NCBI RefSeq assembly: GCF_001570485.1 | Contig: NZ_BCTA01000017.1 | Span: forward strand, 34,519-98,518 | Direction of reading: 5' to 3' | Length of the DNA: 64,000 nucleotides | DNA from: Mycolicibacterium novocastrense | GTDB lineage: Bacteria; Actinomycetota; Actinomycetes; Mycobacteriales; Mycobacteriaceae | Shown here: positions 43,341 to 54,484 of the stretch, piece after piece | How positions within the stretch are numbered: the stretch's first letter is position 1 | Layout: each line of letters starts with the position of its first letter | Position numbers and translations under genes: made by a program | The notes under the pieces: model-generated | Told to the model about the DNA's origin: nothing | The model's input: the letters and a program-made list of their open reading frames with translations, nothing else | The model's database searches: none

Positions 43341-44735
43341 TCAGAAGTTGATCATGTGGCCGAGCAGCCCGTGGAAGCACTCCTGCAGGGCTTCGGACAT
43401 GGTCGGGTGCGTGTGCACGTTGCGCGCGAGTTCGGTTGCGGTGAGGTCCCACTTCTGGGCCAGCGTCAGCTCGGGCAGCAGTTCGGAGACGTCGTGGCCG
43501 ATCAGGTGGCCGCCGATCAACTCGCCGTACTTGCCGTCGGCGATCAGCTTGACGAAGCCGCTCGGATCGCCCGCGCCGTGCGCCTTGGCGTTGGCGGTGA
43601 ACGGGAACTTGGCGACCTTGACGTCGTAACCCTCTTCGCGGGCCTGCTCCTCGGTGAGCCCGAAGCTGGCGACCTGCGGCTGACAGAACGTCGCCCGCGG
43701 CAGCATCCGGTAGTCCCCGAGCGGCAGAGTCTCTGCGCCGGCGATGGTTTCGGCGGCGATGACACCCTGCGCCTCGGCCACGTGCGCCAACTGCAACTTA
43801 CCGGTCACGTCGCCGATCGCGTAGATGTGCGGCACGCTGGTGCGCATGTAGTCGTCGATGTCGATCGCTTTGCGCTCGGTGATCCCGACGCCCGTGTTGT
43901 CCAGCCCGTAGCCCTCCAGGTTGGGCGCGAAACCGATTGCCTGGAGCACCTTTTCGGCCTTTATGTCCTCCGACTTGCCGTCCTTGCTGACGGACACGGT
44001 GACGTCGTCACCGCTGTCTTTGATCGACTCCACCTTGGTTCCGGTCAACACCTTGACGCCCAGTTTCTTGAACTGCTTCTCGATCTCCTTGGAGACCTCG
44101 GCGTCCTCGTTGGGCAGCGCGCGGGGCAGGAACTCGACGATCGTGACGTCGACGCCGTAGTTCTTCATCACGTAGCCGAACTCCATGCCGATGGCACCGG
44201 CGCCGGCGATGACGATCGAGGACGGCAGCTCGCGCGTCATGATGAGTTCTTCGTAGGTGACCACGTTTTCGGACAGCGACGTGCCGGGAACCAGACGGGT
44301 GCTGCTGCCGGTGGCGATGATGATGTTGTCGAATTCGACCGTCTCGGTGCCGCCTTCGTTCAGGTCGACCTCGAGCGTGTGATCGTCTTTGAACTTGCCG
44401 TAGCCGTGGATCTCGGTGATCTTGTTCTTCTTCATCAGATAGTGCACACCGGCGACGCGGCCGTCGGCGATCTTGCGGCTGCGGTCGAAGGCGGCGCCGT
44501 AGTCGAACGTCGCCTCCCCGTTGATGCCGAACTGCTTGGCTTCCTTGGTGAAGATGTGCGCGAGCTCGGCATTGCGCAGCAGCGCCTTGGACGGGATGCA
44601 CCCGACGTTGAGGCAGACGCCGCCCCAGTACTTGGGTTCGACGATGGCGGTGTTCAGTCCGAGCTGCGCGGCACGGATGGCCGCGACGTACCCGCCGGGA
44701 CCTGCTCCGAGAACGACGACGTCATAGTGGGTCAC
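43341..44735 (-). CDS. lpdC: Dihydrolipoyl dehydrogenase
   Basis: An FAD disulfide reductase that reoxidises dihydrolipoamide in the pyruvate and branched-chain ketoacid dehydrogenase complexes, and in mycobacteria also supports peroxynitrite and peroxide defence. It has 464 residues. [20 protein letters not shown] binds [19 protein letters not shown] has the redox disulfide, [19 protein letters not shown] binds NAD, and [18 protein letters not shown] [18 protein letters not shown] holds the catalytic His-Glu pair. ATG at 44735, syntenic with Rv0462. Confidence 0.97.
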   Translation of the reverse strand: MTHYDVVVLGAGPGGYVAAIRAAQLGLNTAIVEPKYWGGVCLNVGCIPSKALLRNAELAHIFTKEAKQFGINGEATFDYGAAFDRSRKIADGRVAGVHYLMKKNKITEIHGYGKFKDDHTLEVDLNEGGTETVEFDNIIIATGSSTRLVPGTSLSENVVTYEELIMTRELPSSIVIAGAGAIGMEFGYVMKNYGVDVTIVEFLPRALPNEDAEVSKEIEKQFKKLGVKVLTGTKVESIKDSGDDVTVSVSKDGKSEDIKAEKVLQAIGFAPNLEGYGLDNTGVGITERKAIDIDDYMRTSVPHIYAIGDVTGKLQLAHVAEAQGVIAAETIAGAETLPLGDYRMLPRATFCQPQVASFGLTEEQAREEGYDVKVAKFPFTANAKAHGAGDPSGFVKLIADGKYGELIGGHLIGHDVSELLPELTLAQKWDLTATELARNVHTHPTMSEALQECFHGLLGHMINF

Positions 44736-44744
44736 GCCCCCACA

Positions 44745-47657
44745 CTAATGGGCGTCGGCGAACGGTCCGCCATGTCCTGCGGGATCGCGTTGGATCGGCT
44801 GGGGCCACGGCGCCGGGCGCGGACGTTGACGCACCTGCAGCGGCCACCAGAACCATCGTCCGAGCAGCGTGGCCACCGACGGCGTCATCAATCCCCTGAT
44901 CACGAACGTGTCGAACATCAGGCCCAGGGCGATGGTGGTGCCGACCTGGCCGATGACGATCAGGTCGCTGACCGCCATCGTGGCCATGGTGAAGGCGAAC
45001 ACCAGCCCGGCGGCCGTGACGACGGGACCGCTGCCTGCCATGGCGCGGATGGTGCCGGTGCGCAGCCCCGCGTGCACTTCCTCCTTCATCCTCGACACCA
45101 GCAGCAGGTTGTAGTCCGCGCCGACGGCCACCAGCACGATGATCGCCATCGGCAGGACCATCCAGTGCAGGGGGATGCCGATGATGTGCTGCCACAGCAC
45201 CACTGACATCCCGAATGCGGTGCCCAGGCTGAGCGCCACGGTTCCGACGATGACCAGGGCGGCGACCAGCGCTCGGGTGATGACCATCATGATGACGAGG
45301 ATCAGCAGGAGCGCCGCCGTGACCGCGATCAGCAGGTCGTAGTCGGCGCCCTGCTGCATGTCGTCGAACATCGCCGCGGCGCCGCCGACGTAGATCCACG
45401 ACCCTTCCAGCGGTGTGCCCTTGATCGCCGCGGCCGCGGCCTTCTTGAGCGGTTCGATCCGCGAAATGCCTTCCTCGGTCAGCGGATCGCCCTGGTGGAT
45501 GATCGTGAACCGGACGGCGTGTCCGTCCGGCGACATCATCAGGTCCATACCGCGGATGAAGTCGGCGTTGGTGAACGCTTCCGGCGGGACGTAGAAGGAA
45601 TCGTCGTTGAGGGCTTCGTCGAACGCCTCCCCCATCGCCGCGCTGTCCTCCTGCTGTTCCATCGTCTGGTCCTGCTGCGCCTTCTGGACCTGATATTGGT
45701 TCAGCATCATCTGGCGCTGGTTCTTCATCGACTGAATCATCCCGGGCATCACCGCGGTCATCTCCAGCGTCAGGTCGGCCATCCGGTTGATGTCAGGAAC
45801 CATGGCCTGGAAGTCGTCGGACATGGTCGAGATGCCGTCGAGGCTATTGAAGATGGAACGCAGCGACCAGCAGACCGGGATGTTGAAACAGTGTGGCTCC
45901 CAGTAGAAGTAGTTGCGCATCGGGCGGAAGAAGTCATCGAAATTGGCGATGTTGTCGCGCACTTCCTGCACCGTCAGCGAGGTGTCGGTCATCTTGTCGG
46001 CCATACTTCGCGACACCACGGACAGCTCGCGGGTGATCGCGTTCATCTTCTCCATCGACTCGATGGTGTGCGCCATCTCGTCGGCCTGGGCCATGATGTT
46101 GTCGATGACGCCCTGTTGGTAGTCGTTGGACATCAGCTGGCCGACGCCCTGCTGGCCGATCATGTAGGGGATCGTCGTGTGTTCGATCGGTTTGCCGTCG
46201 GGTCGGGTGATGGCCTGCACCTGGGCGATTCCCTCAACCTTGGCCAGGGCCTTCGCGATCTTGTCGATCATCAGGAACCCCGCCGGGTTGCGCAGGTCCC
46301 GGTCGGTCTCGACCATCAGCACATCCGGGTTCATCCGGGCCTCGGAGAAGTGCCGGGTCGCGGCCGCGTAACCGATGTTGGCCGAGATGTCGTCGGGCAG
46401 ATACAGCCGGTCGTTGTAGCTCGTGTGGTAGCTGGGCAGCGCGAGCAAGCCGACCAGGCACGCCGCGACAGCCACCACCACGAACGCACCCGGCCAGCGG
46501 ACGGTCGAGGTGCCGATCCGCCGCCACGCCCGGGCCGAGGACTGGGTCCTGGGTTCGAGAATGCGGCCGAACCGGCTGACCACCGAGATCAGCGCGGGAC
46601 CGAACGTCAAGGCCACCACGATGCCGAACACCATCGCCGCGCCCATCGGATAGCCCATGCTCTGGAAGTAGGGCAGTCGGGTGAAGTTCAGACAGAAGGT
46701 GGCTCCCGCGATGGTCAACCCGGACGCCGCCACGACGTGGGCGGTTCCGTGAAACATCGTGTAGTACGCCGATTCTCGGTCCTCACCGGATCGGCGTGCC
46801 TCCTGGTACCGGCCGACCAGGAAGATTCCGTAGTCGACCGCGGTGGCGATGGTCAAGGTGACCACCAGGTTCGTGGCGAAGGTCGTCAGGCCAAAGACGT
46901 TGTGGTAGCCCAAAAATGAGATCAACCCGCGCGCGCCCAGCAGGCCCATCGCCAGCATGCTGAGCAGCACCAGTGTCGTGGCGACGGACCGGTAGATCAC
47001 CAACAGCATGACGACGATGACGCCGAACGTGAGCAACTCGATGGTCCGCATGCTCTTGTCGCCGACGGCGTTCTGATCTGTCGTCGTCGCCGCGGCCCCG
47101 GTGACGTAAACCCCGACACCGGGGGGTGTCGGGTGTTTTGCGACGATGTCGCGCACGGCGCGCACCGACTCGTTGGCCAATCTCTCGCCCTGATCGCCGG
47201 CGATGTACACCTGGGTGTAGGCGGCCTTACCGTCGACGCTTTGGGCGCCCGCCGCGGTGAACGAGTCAGACCACAGATCCTGCACATACTGCACATGTGC
47301 GGTGTCGGCGCGCAGGTCACGCACCATCTGTTCGTAGAACTCGAGCGCCTCGACGCCCAGCTTCTTCTCGCCCTCGAGCACGACCATGACCGAGCTGCTG
47401 GTGTCGTATTCCTCGAACGTGGTGCCGACGCGCTTCATTGCGATCATCGACGGCGCATCCTGCGGGCTCATCGACACCGCGCGCTGCTTGCCGACCACTT
47501 CCAGCTGCGGCACCGCAGTGTTGAGGAAGCCGATGATGACGACCCAACCCACGATGATCGGCAGAGCGAAAAGGCGGATCAACCGCGGAAGCCACGGACG
47601 TTTCGGCCGGGCGATCGGGCTGGGGTTCGTCGGCGCGTCGTCGACCGATGTGCTCAT
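44745..47657 (-). CDS. MmpL-family RND transporter
   Basis: A large inner-membrane exporter of 970 residues in the resistance-nodulation-division superfamily, moving lipids or siderophores across the mycobacterial membrane. A first helix ([20 protein letters not shown]) and two periplasmic domains separate two six-helix bundles. The proton-relay Asp-Tyr pairs are in [13 protein letters not shown] and [17 protein letters not shown] at 47657 overlaps the mmpS stop as ATGA. The closest familiar arrangement is mmpS4-mmpL4 with the divergent TetR gene Rv0452, but the substrate cannot be read from sequence. Confidence 0.93.
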   Translation of the reverse strand: MSTSVDDAPTNPSPIARPKRPWLPRLIRLFALPIIVGWVVIIGFLNTAVPQLEVVGKQRAVSMSPQDAPSMIAMKRVGTTFEEYDTSSSVMVVLEGEKKLGVEALEFYEQMVRDLRADTAHVQYVQDLWSDSFTAAGAQSVDGKAAYTQVYIAGDQGERLANESVRAVRDIVAKHPTPPGVGVYVTGAAATTTDQNAVGDKSMRTIELLTFGVIVVMLLVIYRSVATTLVLLSMLAMGLLGARGLISFLGYHNVFGLTTFATNLVVTLTIATAVDYGIFLVGRYQEARRSGEDRESAYYTMFHGTAHVVAASGLTIAGATFCLNFTRLPYFQSMGYPMGAAMVFGIVVALTFGPALISVVSRFGRILEPRTQSSARAWRRIGTSTVRWPGAFVVVAVAACLVGLLALPSYHTSYNDRLYLPDDISANIGYAAATRHFSEARMNPDVLMVETDRDLRNPAGFLMIDKIAKALAKVEGIAQVQAITRPDGKPIEHTTIPYMIGQQGVGQLMSNDYQQGVIDNIMAQADEMAHTIESMEKMNAITRELSVVSRSMADKMTDTSLTVQEVRDNIANFDDFFRPMRNYFYWEPHCFNIPVCWSLRSIFNSLDGISTMSDDFQAMVPDINRMADLTLEMTAVMPGMIQSMKNQRQMMLNQYQVQKAQQDQTMEQQEDSAAMGEAFDEALNDDSFYVPPEAFTNADFIRGMDLMMSPDGHAVRFTIIHQGDPLTEEGISRIEPLKKAAAAAIKGTPLEGSWIYVGGAAAMFDDMQQGADYDLLIAVTAALLLILVIMMVITRALVAALVIVGTVALSLGTAFGMSVVLWQHIIGIPLHWMVLPMAIIVLVAVGADYNLLLVSRMKEEVHAGLRTGTIRAMAGSGPVVTAAGLVFAFTMATMAVSDLIVIGQVGTTIALGLMFDTFVIRGLMTPSVATLLGRWFWWPLQVRQRPRPAPWPQPIQRDPAGHGGPFADAH

Positions 47658-48073
47658 GCGGATTTCACCAGACAAAACGTCTGAGCGTTCACACCCTGAG
47701 CCGTCTTCTCATCCTTGAGCTCGTCGTCCACGGTGATCCGGCAGCCGATGGACTGGCCGTCGGTCTGGGCGATGACGTTCGGTGCTACCGACGGCGCTGT
47801 GGTCTGCAACGTCAGCGACCACGGCAGACTCACGCTTCCCGCGCGCACGGGCTTGCCGTCCAGGTCCAGGTAGTTGACCACGGCGGTGCCCGAACCGAAC
47901 ACCTCGTAGGTCACGACCTTCGGGATGAACTTCTCCGCGGTGTCGGCACCGATCGGAGTCTTCAGGGCGGGCTCGGCACCGAAGACACCCCGGAAGTTCG
48001 ACACGGCGAGCACGCCCGCGGATACGGCGATCACGATCATGGTCGGGAGCCAGAGACGCGTGAGAAGCTTCAT
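47654..48073 (-). CDS. MmpS-family accessory protein
   Basis: A 139-residue partner of the adjacent MmpL transporter. One N-terminal membrane anchor ([18 protein letters not shown]) is followed by an extracytoplasmic beta-sandwich with the family pattern [40 protein letters not shown] and [20 protein letters not shown]. Two Cys are present (one in IGCR and one in TFCLVKSA) and are conserved in MmpS proteins as a disulfide. ATG at 48073. It is co-transcribed with the mmpL gene and preceded by a 189-nt divergent promoter region. Confidence 0.93.
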   Translation of the reverse strand: MKLLTRLWLPTMIVIAVSAGVLAVSNFRGVFGAEPALKTPIGADTAEKFIPKVVTYEVFGSGTAVVNYLDLDGKPVRAGSVSLPWSLTLQTTAPSVAPNVIAQTDGQSIGCRITVDDELKDEKTAQGVNAQTFCLVKSA

Positions 48074-48212
48074 GACCGCAGCGCCAACGGGCCGGCACCA
48101 GCGCGTACCAGTAGTGCGGGAACTCGATCGACGGGAGTCAATGTGCGGGCCTTCCGGCGTTGTGACGACCCCGGGCTCAAGGGGCGCGATGCTCAGCCAA
48201 GCTAAACGAACG

Positions 48213-48235
48213 AAGCGGACAAGGTCAATCCGCTT
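48213..48235. promoter_or_regulatory. Inverted repeat, candidate TetR operator between mmpS and tetR
   Basis: The perfect 7-bp arms aagcgga and tccgctt with a 9-nt spacer lie in the divergent promoter region, 28 nt from the TetR gene start. The 23-bp span is typical of TetR operators. It is therefore a natural candidate for control of both the mmpS-mmpL genes and the regulator. Confidence 0.5.
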
Positions 48236-48262
48236 TTCTGTGGAGCGCATTACACTCGGCCG

Positions 48263-48940
48263 ATGGACGTGGGTGAGATGGAGTCGCGGGGCCTCGACCA
48301 CCGCCCGCTGCGCAAAGACGCTGAACGCAACCGCACCCGCGTTCTGCAAGCGGCCCGGGAGTTGTTCGCCGCAAAGGGCTTGGATCCCAACCTCAATGAC
48401 GTCGCCCGGCATGCAGGGGTGGGGGTGGGAACGGTGTACCGGCGGTTCGCCACCAAAGACGAACTGCTCGAGGCGATATTCGTCGACGGTCTGGACCAGA
48501 TGACCGCCTTGGCCGAATCCGCGCTGCAGCATGACGATCCGTGGGACGGCTTCGTGTGGTTCGTCGAGCAGCTGTGCGCCATGACCGCTACCGACCGGGG
48601 CTTGCGCGAAATCGCGTTCAGCAAAGCCTACGGTGGTGAGCGCGTGGTGGCGGCACAGGAACGTCTTCACCCGGTCGCCGTGCAGGTCGTCGAGCGAGCG
48701 CAGAACGACGGCCGTCTACGGTCGGACATCTCCCATACCGACCTGCCTCTGCTCAGCCTGCTCGCCGGTATGGTCAGCGAGTTCGCCGGACACGTGAACA
48801 CCGATCTGTGGCGTCGCTACGTCGGAATTCTGTTGGACGGTATGCGTTCCCACGCCGACAACGAACCGTTGCCCGTGCGCGCGCTGGACGATCAGGGCCT
48901 CGAGGCGGCGATGCGGACGTGGGAGCCGACCGGCCGCTGA
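48263..48940 (+). CDS. TetR/AcrR-family regulator divergent from mmpS-mmpL
   Basis: A 225-residue TetR repressor. The DNA-binding domain is RNRTRVLQAARELFAAKGLD followed by PNLNDVARHAGVGVGTVYRR, and a ligand-binding domain of the tetracyclin-repressor-like C-terminal type follows (WDGFVWFVEQLCAMTATDRG). ATG at 48263; ATG at 48278 is also possible. Its divergent arrangement to the mmpS gene with an inverted repeat between suggests local control of the transporter, as reported for other mycobacterial TetR-MmpL pairs. Confidence 0.92.
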   Translation: MDVGEMESRGLDHRPLRKDAERNRTRVLQAARELFAAKGLDPNLNDVARHAGVGVGTVYRRFATKDELLEAIFVDGLDQMTALAESALQHDDPWDGFVWFVEQLCAMTATDRGLREIAFSKAYGGERVVAAQERLHPVAVQVVERAQNDGRLRSDISHTDLPLLSLLAGMVSEFAGHVNTDLWRRYVGILLDGMRSHADNEPLPVRALDDQGLEAAMRTWEPTGR

Positions 48941-48948
48941 AGCGCGGG

Positions 48949-49434
48949 TCAGTAGGGGATGACCCCCGCAAAACACCGAGCGGCCCACTCGCAGAAGTAC
49001 AGACCGTGCAGGACCGCTGCACCCGCGACCGCTCCGAACGGCGCGGACATCACCGCGATCGCAAGCGCGGACACCGGTGGCCTGTCCGGCACCATCGCAA
49101 GGAGCAGGCCCGCCACCGTCGACGTGACCACGAAGACCAGCGCGACGAAGACCGGCGCCGTCTTGTCCATCGAGTGGTACCACCAGTGGTACAGACCCCA
49201 TCCCGCCACCGCGGCGATCAGCCAGACCCCCGCGACGACGAGCACGAACATCCAGCGTTTGAGGTACTGGTAGTTGCCGGGAACCACCACGGGCTGCGCC
49301 GGGACAGGTACTGGCTCGGACGGGTGTTCGGCGACGGCCGTTGTGCCCAACACTGCCTGGAACTCACCCGTGGTGAACGTCGGGGTGTAGGGCTCCGTCG
49401 GATCGCCGGGCAGCGTCTCGGTGGTCTCAGGCAC
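48949..49434 (-). CDS. Membrane protein (Rv0461-like)
   Basis: A 161-residue protein with a Thr/Pro/Glu-rich cytoplasmic head (VPETTETLPGDPTEPYTPTF) and three hydrophobic segments: WMFVLVVAGVWLIAAVAGWG, VFVALVFVVTSTVAGLLLAM and ALAIAVMSAPFGAVAGAAVL. The C-terminus has two Cys (FCEWAARCFAG). No domain is recognised. GTG at 49434 is chosen over the open frame to 49500, because it gives the conserved length and an 8-nt overlap with the upstream gene. It is convergent with the TetR gene. Confidence 0.78.
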   Translation of the reverse strand: MPETTETLPGDPTEPYTPTFTTGEFQAVLGTTAVAEHPSEPVPVPAQPVVVPGNYQYLKRWMFVLVVAGVWLIAAVAGWGLYHWWYHSMDKTAPVFVALVFVVTSTVAGLLLAMVPDRPPVSALAIAVMSAPFGAVAGAAVLHGLYFCEWAARCFAGVIPY

Positions 49435-49705
49435 CGTGCACCGCCTGGATCGCCACCAGCACGCCGAACCAGCCGGGCGCAACGCCGAGTAGGAAGGCAC
49501 CGGCGGTCGTCACCCACCGCCGACCCGACACCAGGATCGCCAGCATGCCGAGCGCGGCAGGTACGCCAACGACGAGCGCGACGACGACGTCGGGGCGGAT
49601 GGGCGCGTCGATCACCAGCGTGGCGGCGACCCCCAGGATCAGCCCCACTGCCGTACCGACCAGCAACGCGCTGGTCAGTACCCATGCACGGGGAAGCGGT
49701 ATCAC
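49427..49705 (-). CDS. Small hydrophobic membrane protein (Rv0460-like)
   Basis: A 92-residue protein made almost wholly of three membrane helices: AWVLTSALLVGTAVGLILGV, VVVALVVGVPAALGMLAILV and TTAGAFLLGVAPGWFGVLVA. No domain is recognised. ATG at 49705. Its end overlaps the start of the next membrane-protein gene by 8 nt, so the two are translated from one message and may form one complex. The DUF779 gene stop is 36 nt upstream on the same strand. Confidence 0.8.
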   Translation of the reverse strand: MIPLPRAWVLTSALLVGTAVGLILGVAATLVIDAPIRPDVVVALVVGVPAALGMLAILVSGRRWVTTAGAFLLGVAPGWFGVLVAIQAVHGA

Positions 49706-49741
49706 GCCTGAAAGGCTACGCGGACAGCGCCTTCGGCCCGC

Positions 49742-50323
49742 TCACCCGCCCGGCGCGTCAGGTATCGGACAGGCATCGATTGGATTACCGACGATGTGCG
49801 ATACAGACGGCGGCGGTCGAATACCCCGCGCAAATTCCGCCCCGGTCGCAGGCGGCGTGGCGGCCAGTGCCTGCATCTCTTCCTCCGTGAACGCCCGCCC
49901 TCGGCTCAGGAATCGCACCCCTTCGGGCGCTTCGACGCTGAAGCCCCCGCCGCGGCCTTCGACGACGTCGATCACGAGTTGGGTGTGCTTCCACGCCTCG
50001 AACTGCGAACCGGAGATCCACACCGGCACCCCGCCGCCGACGTCGAGGATTGCCAGAAGCACGTCGCGGTCGCCCACGATGAATTCTCCGTCGGGGTAGC
50101 ACATCGGCGAGGACCCGTCGCAGCAGCCGCCGGACTGGTGAAACATCAGCGCGCCGTGCTTGTCCTGCAACTTGGCCAACAACTCGGCCGCGGCCGTGGT
50201 GATCAATGCCCGATGCGGCGGCGAGTGCGCCGAGTGCTGTCGCGCCGAGTGCGCCGAACGTGGGTTACCCGCACGTGAAAGTTCAGTTTGGTGTGCGGGT
50301 AATCCACGTTCGCGCCGGGGCAT
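49742..50323 (-). CDS. DUF779 protein paired with aldehyde dehydrogenase (Rv0459-like)
   Basis: A small protein of the DUF779 family, which nearly always follows an aldehyde dehydrogenase gene. The core has LLAKLQDKHGALMFHQSGGC and CDGSSPMCYPDGEF with three cysteines likely to bind metal, then GGGVPVWISGSQFEAWKHTQ and VVEGRGGGFSVEAPEGVRFL. The function is unknown. The start is uncertain: ATG at 50323 (193 residues) is 2 nt past the ALDH stop but translates through a palindromic repeat (50255-50312) and a SAHSARQHSAHS low-complexity stretch. TTG at 50206 (154 residues) begins exactly at the conserved domain. Confidence 0.85.
   Translation of the reverse strand: MPRRERGLPAHQTELSRAGNPRSAHSARQHSAHSPPHRALITTAAAELLAKLQDKHGALMFHQSGGCCDGSSPMCYPDGEFIVGDRDVLLAILDVGGGVPVWISGSQFEAWKHTQLVIDVVEGRGGGFSVEAPEGVRFLSRGRAFTEEEMQALAATPPATGAEFARGIRPPPSVSHIVGNPIDACPIPDAPGG
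50255..50312. repeat. Palindromic repeat with 20-bp arms at the DUF779 5' end
   Basis: Arms cgaacgtgggttacccgcac (50255-50274) and gtgcgggtaatccacgttcg (50293-50312) are reverse complements with one mismatch and an 18-nt loop. A single matching arm lies at 18857-18878, so this is a dispersed element. It falls inside or next to the disputed N-terminal extension of the DUF779 gene. Confidence 0.85.
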
Positions 50324-50325
50324 GA

Positions 50326-51849
<1,524 letters not shown>

Positions 51850-52012
51850 CGTGTCCTCCTCGTTGAGACATCTGGCGAGACCTGTGACAGCCGGGCGCCG
51901 TCGGTGACGGGCGGCGGACCGTCGGTCTCTCGCATCATGGCCGATTGTGCTCGCGATCACATCGGTGCGCCAGCGTGCCCCTACCGTGCCTCGCGGCCTC
52001 CACAATGGTCGC

Positions 52013-53500
52013 GTGGATCCGTCATCGACGGTCGGGCACCGCGCGTCCGGTTCGCGGCCCTCGACAGGCTACGGATTCGTGTTGCTGGCGGTGACGTTGG
52101 CGATCAGCGATTTCACGATCGCCGACGCCGTCATCCCCTCGCTGGTACGGGATCTCGGTTTGTCCGTGGCCGATCTCGGCCTGGCGTTCACGGCATACTT
52201 CGCCGCCGCGGCGGCGTTCATGGTCCTGTTCGGCAGGCTCGGTGACGTCCTCGGACGACGCCTCGTGCTCCTCGTCTCCACCGCTCTGTTCATCGCGGGA
52301 AGCGTGCTCAGCGGCATCGCATGGGATCTACCGTCCTTCTTCGGCGGCCGGGTGCTGTCCGGGTTGGCGTTGGCGGCGACCCTGCCGAACGGTCTCGGCG
52401 TGCTCAACACCCTGTTTGCGCAACGCGGGCCGCAGCGCGAGCGCGCCTTCGGCTTGTGGGCGGCGGCGATCGGGCTGGCGGCGGTGATCGGACCTCTTGT
52501 CGGCGGCGCGGCCGCAGCCACCGCGATCAGTTGGCGCTGGGCCTTTTTCGGATCGGCGCTACTCGGCGCGCTGGCCGCCGCCGGTATCGCCGCCACCCTG
52601 GCCGAGAACCCCCGCAAGCGCCTTGCCGACATCGACGTCTCGGGTGCGTTCCTGCTGGCGGCAAGCGCGGGCAGCCTGGCATTGGCCGTGGACCTCGGAG
52701 GCGGCTACGACGACCAAGTGCAGACGGCTATCGGGCTTTTCGGTGTCACGATCGCTGCCGCAGCGGTCTTCGCCGCAGTGCAACGCAGACGCATTCGCCG
52801 GCGACAGCAAACCATCGCCCCGCCACAGTTGTTCCGGTACAAGTCTTTTCGGTTGGCCACGTTCAGTTCTGCGTTCATGTCCATCGGCGACACCGGATTC
52901 CAACTGGCCCTGCCGCTGGTCCTGGGGTTCGTTCTCGGGGTCGGCCAACTGGGTGTCGGCGTCGTCCTGGCCTGCTACGGCGCAGGGGCGGTACTCAGCG
53001 GCCCGGCGGCCGCGGCGCTTGCCAAGCGACTCGATGACCGCACGGTGGCCAGGTACGCCCTTGCTGCGCTGCCACTTCTGCTGATCGGGCTGATCGGGCT
53101 GCTCTCTGAAGAGACACCGCTGGTCGCCGTCGGAGCGGTGCTGGTCGCCTATGGAGTGGCTTGGGGTGTCGCCTACGCACGCCTGGTGAACATGTCGTAC
53201 TACGAAGTGCCCGAACAGGACTCAGCGGTTGCGGGCGGCGTTCAGAGTGCGCTGCGGCTAATGGCCGGAGCCCTGGGCGCGGGTGTGTTGACGGCCGTCT
53301 TCAGCGGGGTGGCCGGCCGCTCGGCGCTGGACGCGGCCATGCCGTCGCATTCGCGCCTCACACCTTCGTCGGACACTTCTGCGCTCGCGACGGCACTGTC
53401 GACAGGAGCCCAGGCGACGATCGCCGTCGCAGCCGCCATCACGGCCGTCGCGCTCATCATCGCCTTTCGGCTGCCCGAACAGCCCACCGTCAGATCGTGA
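52013..53500 (+). CDS. MFS transporter, 14-helix type
   Basis: A 495-residue major facilitator with about 14 hydrophobic helices. [20 protein letters not shown] opens the first bundle, the inter-helix loop motif [16 protein letters not shown] is intact, and [20 protein letters not shown] belongs to a late helix, so it looks like a drug:H+ antiporter-2-type exporter. GTG at 52013 gives a short cytoplasmic head ([20 protein letters not shown]). It converges on the PhyH-like oxygenase gene (11-nt overlap). It lies in a stretch not found between Rv0458 and Rv0457c in M. tuberculosis as I recall, so it is probably an accessory gene. Confidence 0.9.
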   Translation: MDPSSTVGHRASGSRPSTGYGFVLLAVTLAISDFTIADAVIPSLVRDLGLSVADLGLAFTAYFAAAAAFMVLFGRLGDVLGRRLVLLVSTALFIAGSVLSGIAWDLPSFFGGRVLSGLALAATLPNGLGVLNTLFAQRGPQRERAFGLWAAAIGLAAVIGPLVGGAAAATAISWRWAFFGSALLGALAAAGIAATLAENPRKRLADIDVSGAFLLAASAGSLALAVDLGGGYDDQVQTAIGLFGVTIAAAAVFAAVQRRRIRRRQQTIAPPQLFRYKSFRLATFSSAFMSIGDTGFQLALPLVLGFVLGVGQLGVGVVLACYGAGAVLSGPAAAALAKRLDDRTVARYALAALPLLLIGLIGLLSEETPLVAVGAVLVAYGVAWGVAYARLVNMSYYEVPEQDSAVAGGVQSALRLMAGALGAGVLTAVFSGVAGRSALDAAMPSHSRLTPSSDTSALATALSTGAQATIAVAAAITAVALIIAFRLPEQPTVRS

Positions 53501-54365
53501 GCGGCCGCTCCAAACGGTCGCGAACCGAGTCGAGGAACGGATGCTCCTCCGAACCAAGGTAATCGGCGGGCGGACGCCAATCGATCCGACCCATCTTGCC
53601 CGCGAACAACCCGTAGCCGATGAGTTCGCCGAGTCGCGGATCCAGCCGTCGCACCAATTCCCGAGGAATGCTCAGCTGCTGATTGATCTGCTGCCGCAAA
53701 AACCCTGCGCAGTAGTTGACGGTGAGAGCGGGCCGCGGGCTGTTCGTCCGGTTGGCGCCGGCCGTATGCCACAGGCTGCCGTTCCACACCAGGGCGTCAC
53801 CGGCCGCCATCTGCACCGGAGTGCTCGGCGGATATGGCTCCGAAGGCATCGCTGCCAGCCGGTGGGTGCCAGGGACGACGCGCGTCGCGCCGTTCTCATC
53901 GGTGAAGTCGCACAGCGCGATCAGCGCGTTGCAGAGCAGCGGTTGGTGTGGCCGCGGAATCGGATACATCTCGTCGTCGCAGTGCAGCCGCTGCTCGACC
54001 GCCCCTGGCAGCTGGTTGCTCGTCATGAACCACGACAGCAGGCAGTCCCGCCCGAGGACACCCTCGATGATCGGCAACAACCGCGGGTTGGTGGGCAGCG
54101 CTTCGTATCGGGCGCCGTGCAGCAGCAGGTTGTCGATCCGGACCCAGTCATGATCAGCGCCGTTGAGCGGCTTCTGTCCCGGGCGGGGAAAGCCCTTGAC
54201 GACGGTGTTCGAGTTGGCGATCACCGTCGGTAGTTCACGCTCGAGCCGACGCGTATCGCTCAGATAACCGTCGACCGCGGCATCGTCGAGGACTCCCCTG
54301 ACGACGGTGTAGCCGAGTTCTTCGATCTCACCGACGTGTCGAGCGGTCGATGAGTCGTCGGCCAT
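53490..54365 (-). CDS. Phytanoyl-CoA dioxygenase (PhyH)-family Fe(II)/2-oxoglutarate oxygenase
   Basis: A 291-residue non-heme iron oxygenase that should hydroxylate or otherwise oxidise a small molecule, lipid or peptide with 2-oxoglutarate. The iron triad is complete: His128 and Asp130 in QRLHCDDEMY, and His200 in NGSLWHTAGAN; Arg211 in NSPRPALTVNY should hold 2-oxoglutarate. The substrate is not evident. ATG at 54365 overlaps the stop of a 26-codon gene by one base (TGATG), so its translation is coupled to that short peptide. MFS and prolyl oligopeptidase genes flank it. Confidence 0.9.
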   Translation of the reverse strand: MADDSSTARHVGEIEELGYTVVRGVLDDAAVDGYLSDTRRLERELPTVIANSNTVVKGFPRPGQKPLNGADHDWVRIDNLLLHGARYEALPTNPRLLPIIEGVLGRDCLLSWFMTSNQLPGAVEQRLHCDDEMYPIPRPHQPLLCNALIALCDFTDENGATRVVPGTHRLAAMPSEPYPPSTPVQMAAGDALVWNGSLWHTAGANRTNSPRPALTVNYCAGFLRQQINQQLSIPRELVRRLDPRLGELIGYGLFAGKMGRIDWRPPADYLGSEEHPFLDSVRDRLERPLTI

Positions 54366-54445
54366 CAGGACGGCAGCAGGTCGATTTCCTGCTGAACCTC
54401 TTCTTCTCGAACCTCATCGGTGTCGACGATCTGCGGGTCGGCCAT
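54365..54445 (-). CDS. 26-residue acidic peptide coupled to the PhyH oxygenase
   Basis: A very small gene encoding MADPQIVDTDEVREEEVQQE followed by IDLLPS, 26 residues with four Asp, five Glu and one Arg. The start ATG at 54445 has an ideal ribosome site, GGAGGT with a 4-nt spacing (gaaggaggtcgtc before it), far stronger than most genes nearby. The stop overlaps the oxygenase start (TGATG). The size and acidity recall leader-type precursor peptides such as MftA, but no Cys, aromatic or clear core is present, and no radical-SAM or RiPP-recognition gene is adjacent. It could be a substrate, a partner, or a translational leader of the oxygenase. Confidence 0.65.
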   Translation of the reverse strand: MADPQIVDTDEVREEEVQQEIDLLPS

Positions 54446-54473
54446 GACGACCTCCTTCGGCAAGACGAAAGGT

Positions 54474-54484
54474 TGACCAGGTCA
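54474..54484. promoter_or_regulatory. Palindrome TGACCaGGTCA upstream of the peptide gene
   Basis: The perfect 5-1-5 palindrome tgaccaggtca lies 29 nt upstream of the peptide start in the 180-nt divergent region shared with the prolyl oligopeptidase gene. It abuts a second small palindrome (tcatgatca). This is a plausible repressor site, but no regulator gene is adjacent. Confidence 0.35.

Noticed and set aside
43290..45206. 638-codon plus-strand open frame
   Set aside because: It lies antisense to lpdC and the mmpL 3' end. The repeated Asp/Val/Gly composition is typical of high-GC shadows.
48189..48206. IdeR-like site upstream of mmpS
   Set aside because: Only about 10 of 19 positions match when the GGCT core is aligned, no better than chance in this region.
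50221..50254. Possible short CRISPR-like repeats (gcgccgagt units)
   Set aside because: The units are 9-10 bp, irregular and without spacers of constant length, so they are low-complexity sequence only.
54365..54445. Mycofactocin precursor (MftA)
   Set aside because: The peptide is similarly small and acidic but lacks the C-terminal Val-Tyr core and Gly-Cys motif, and no mftB or mftC gene is adjacent.
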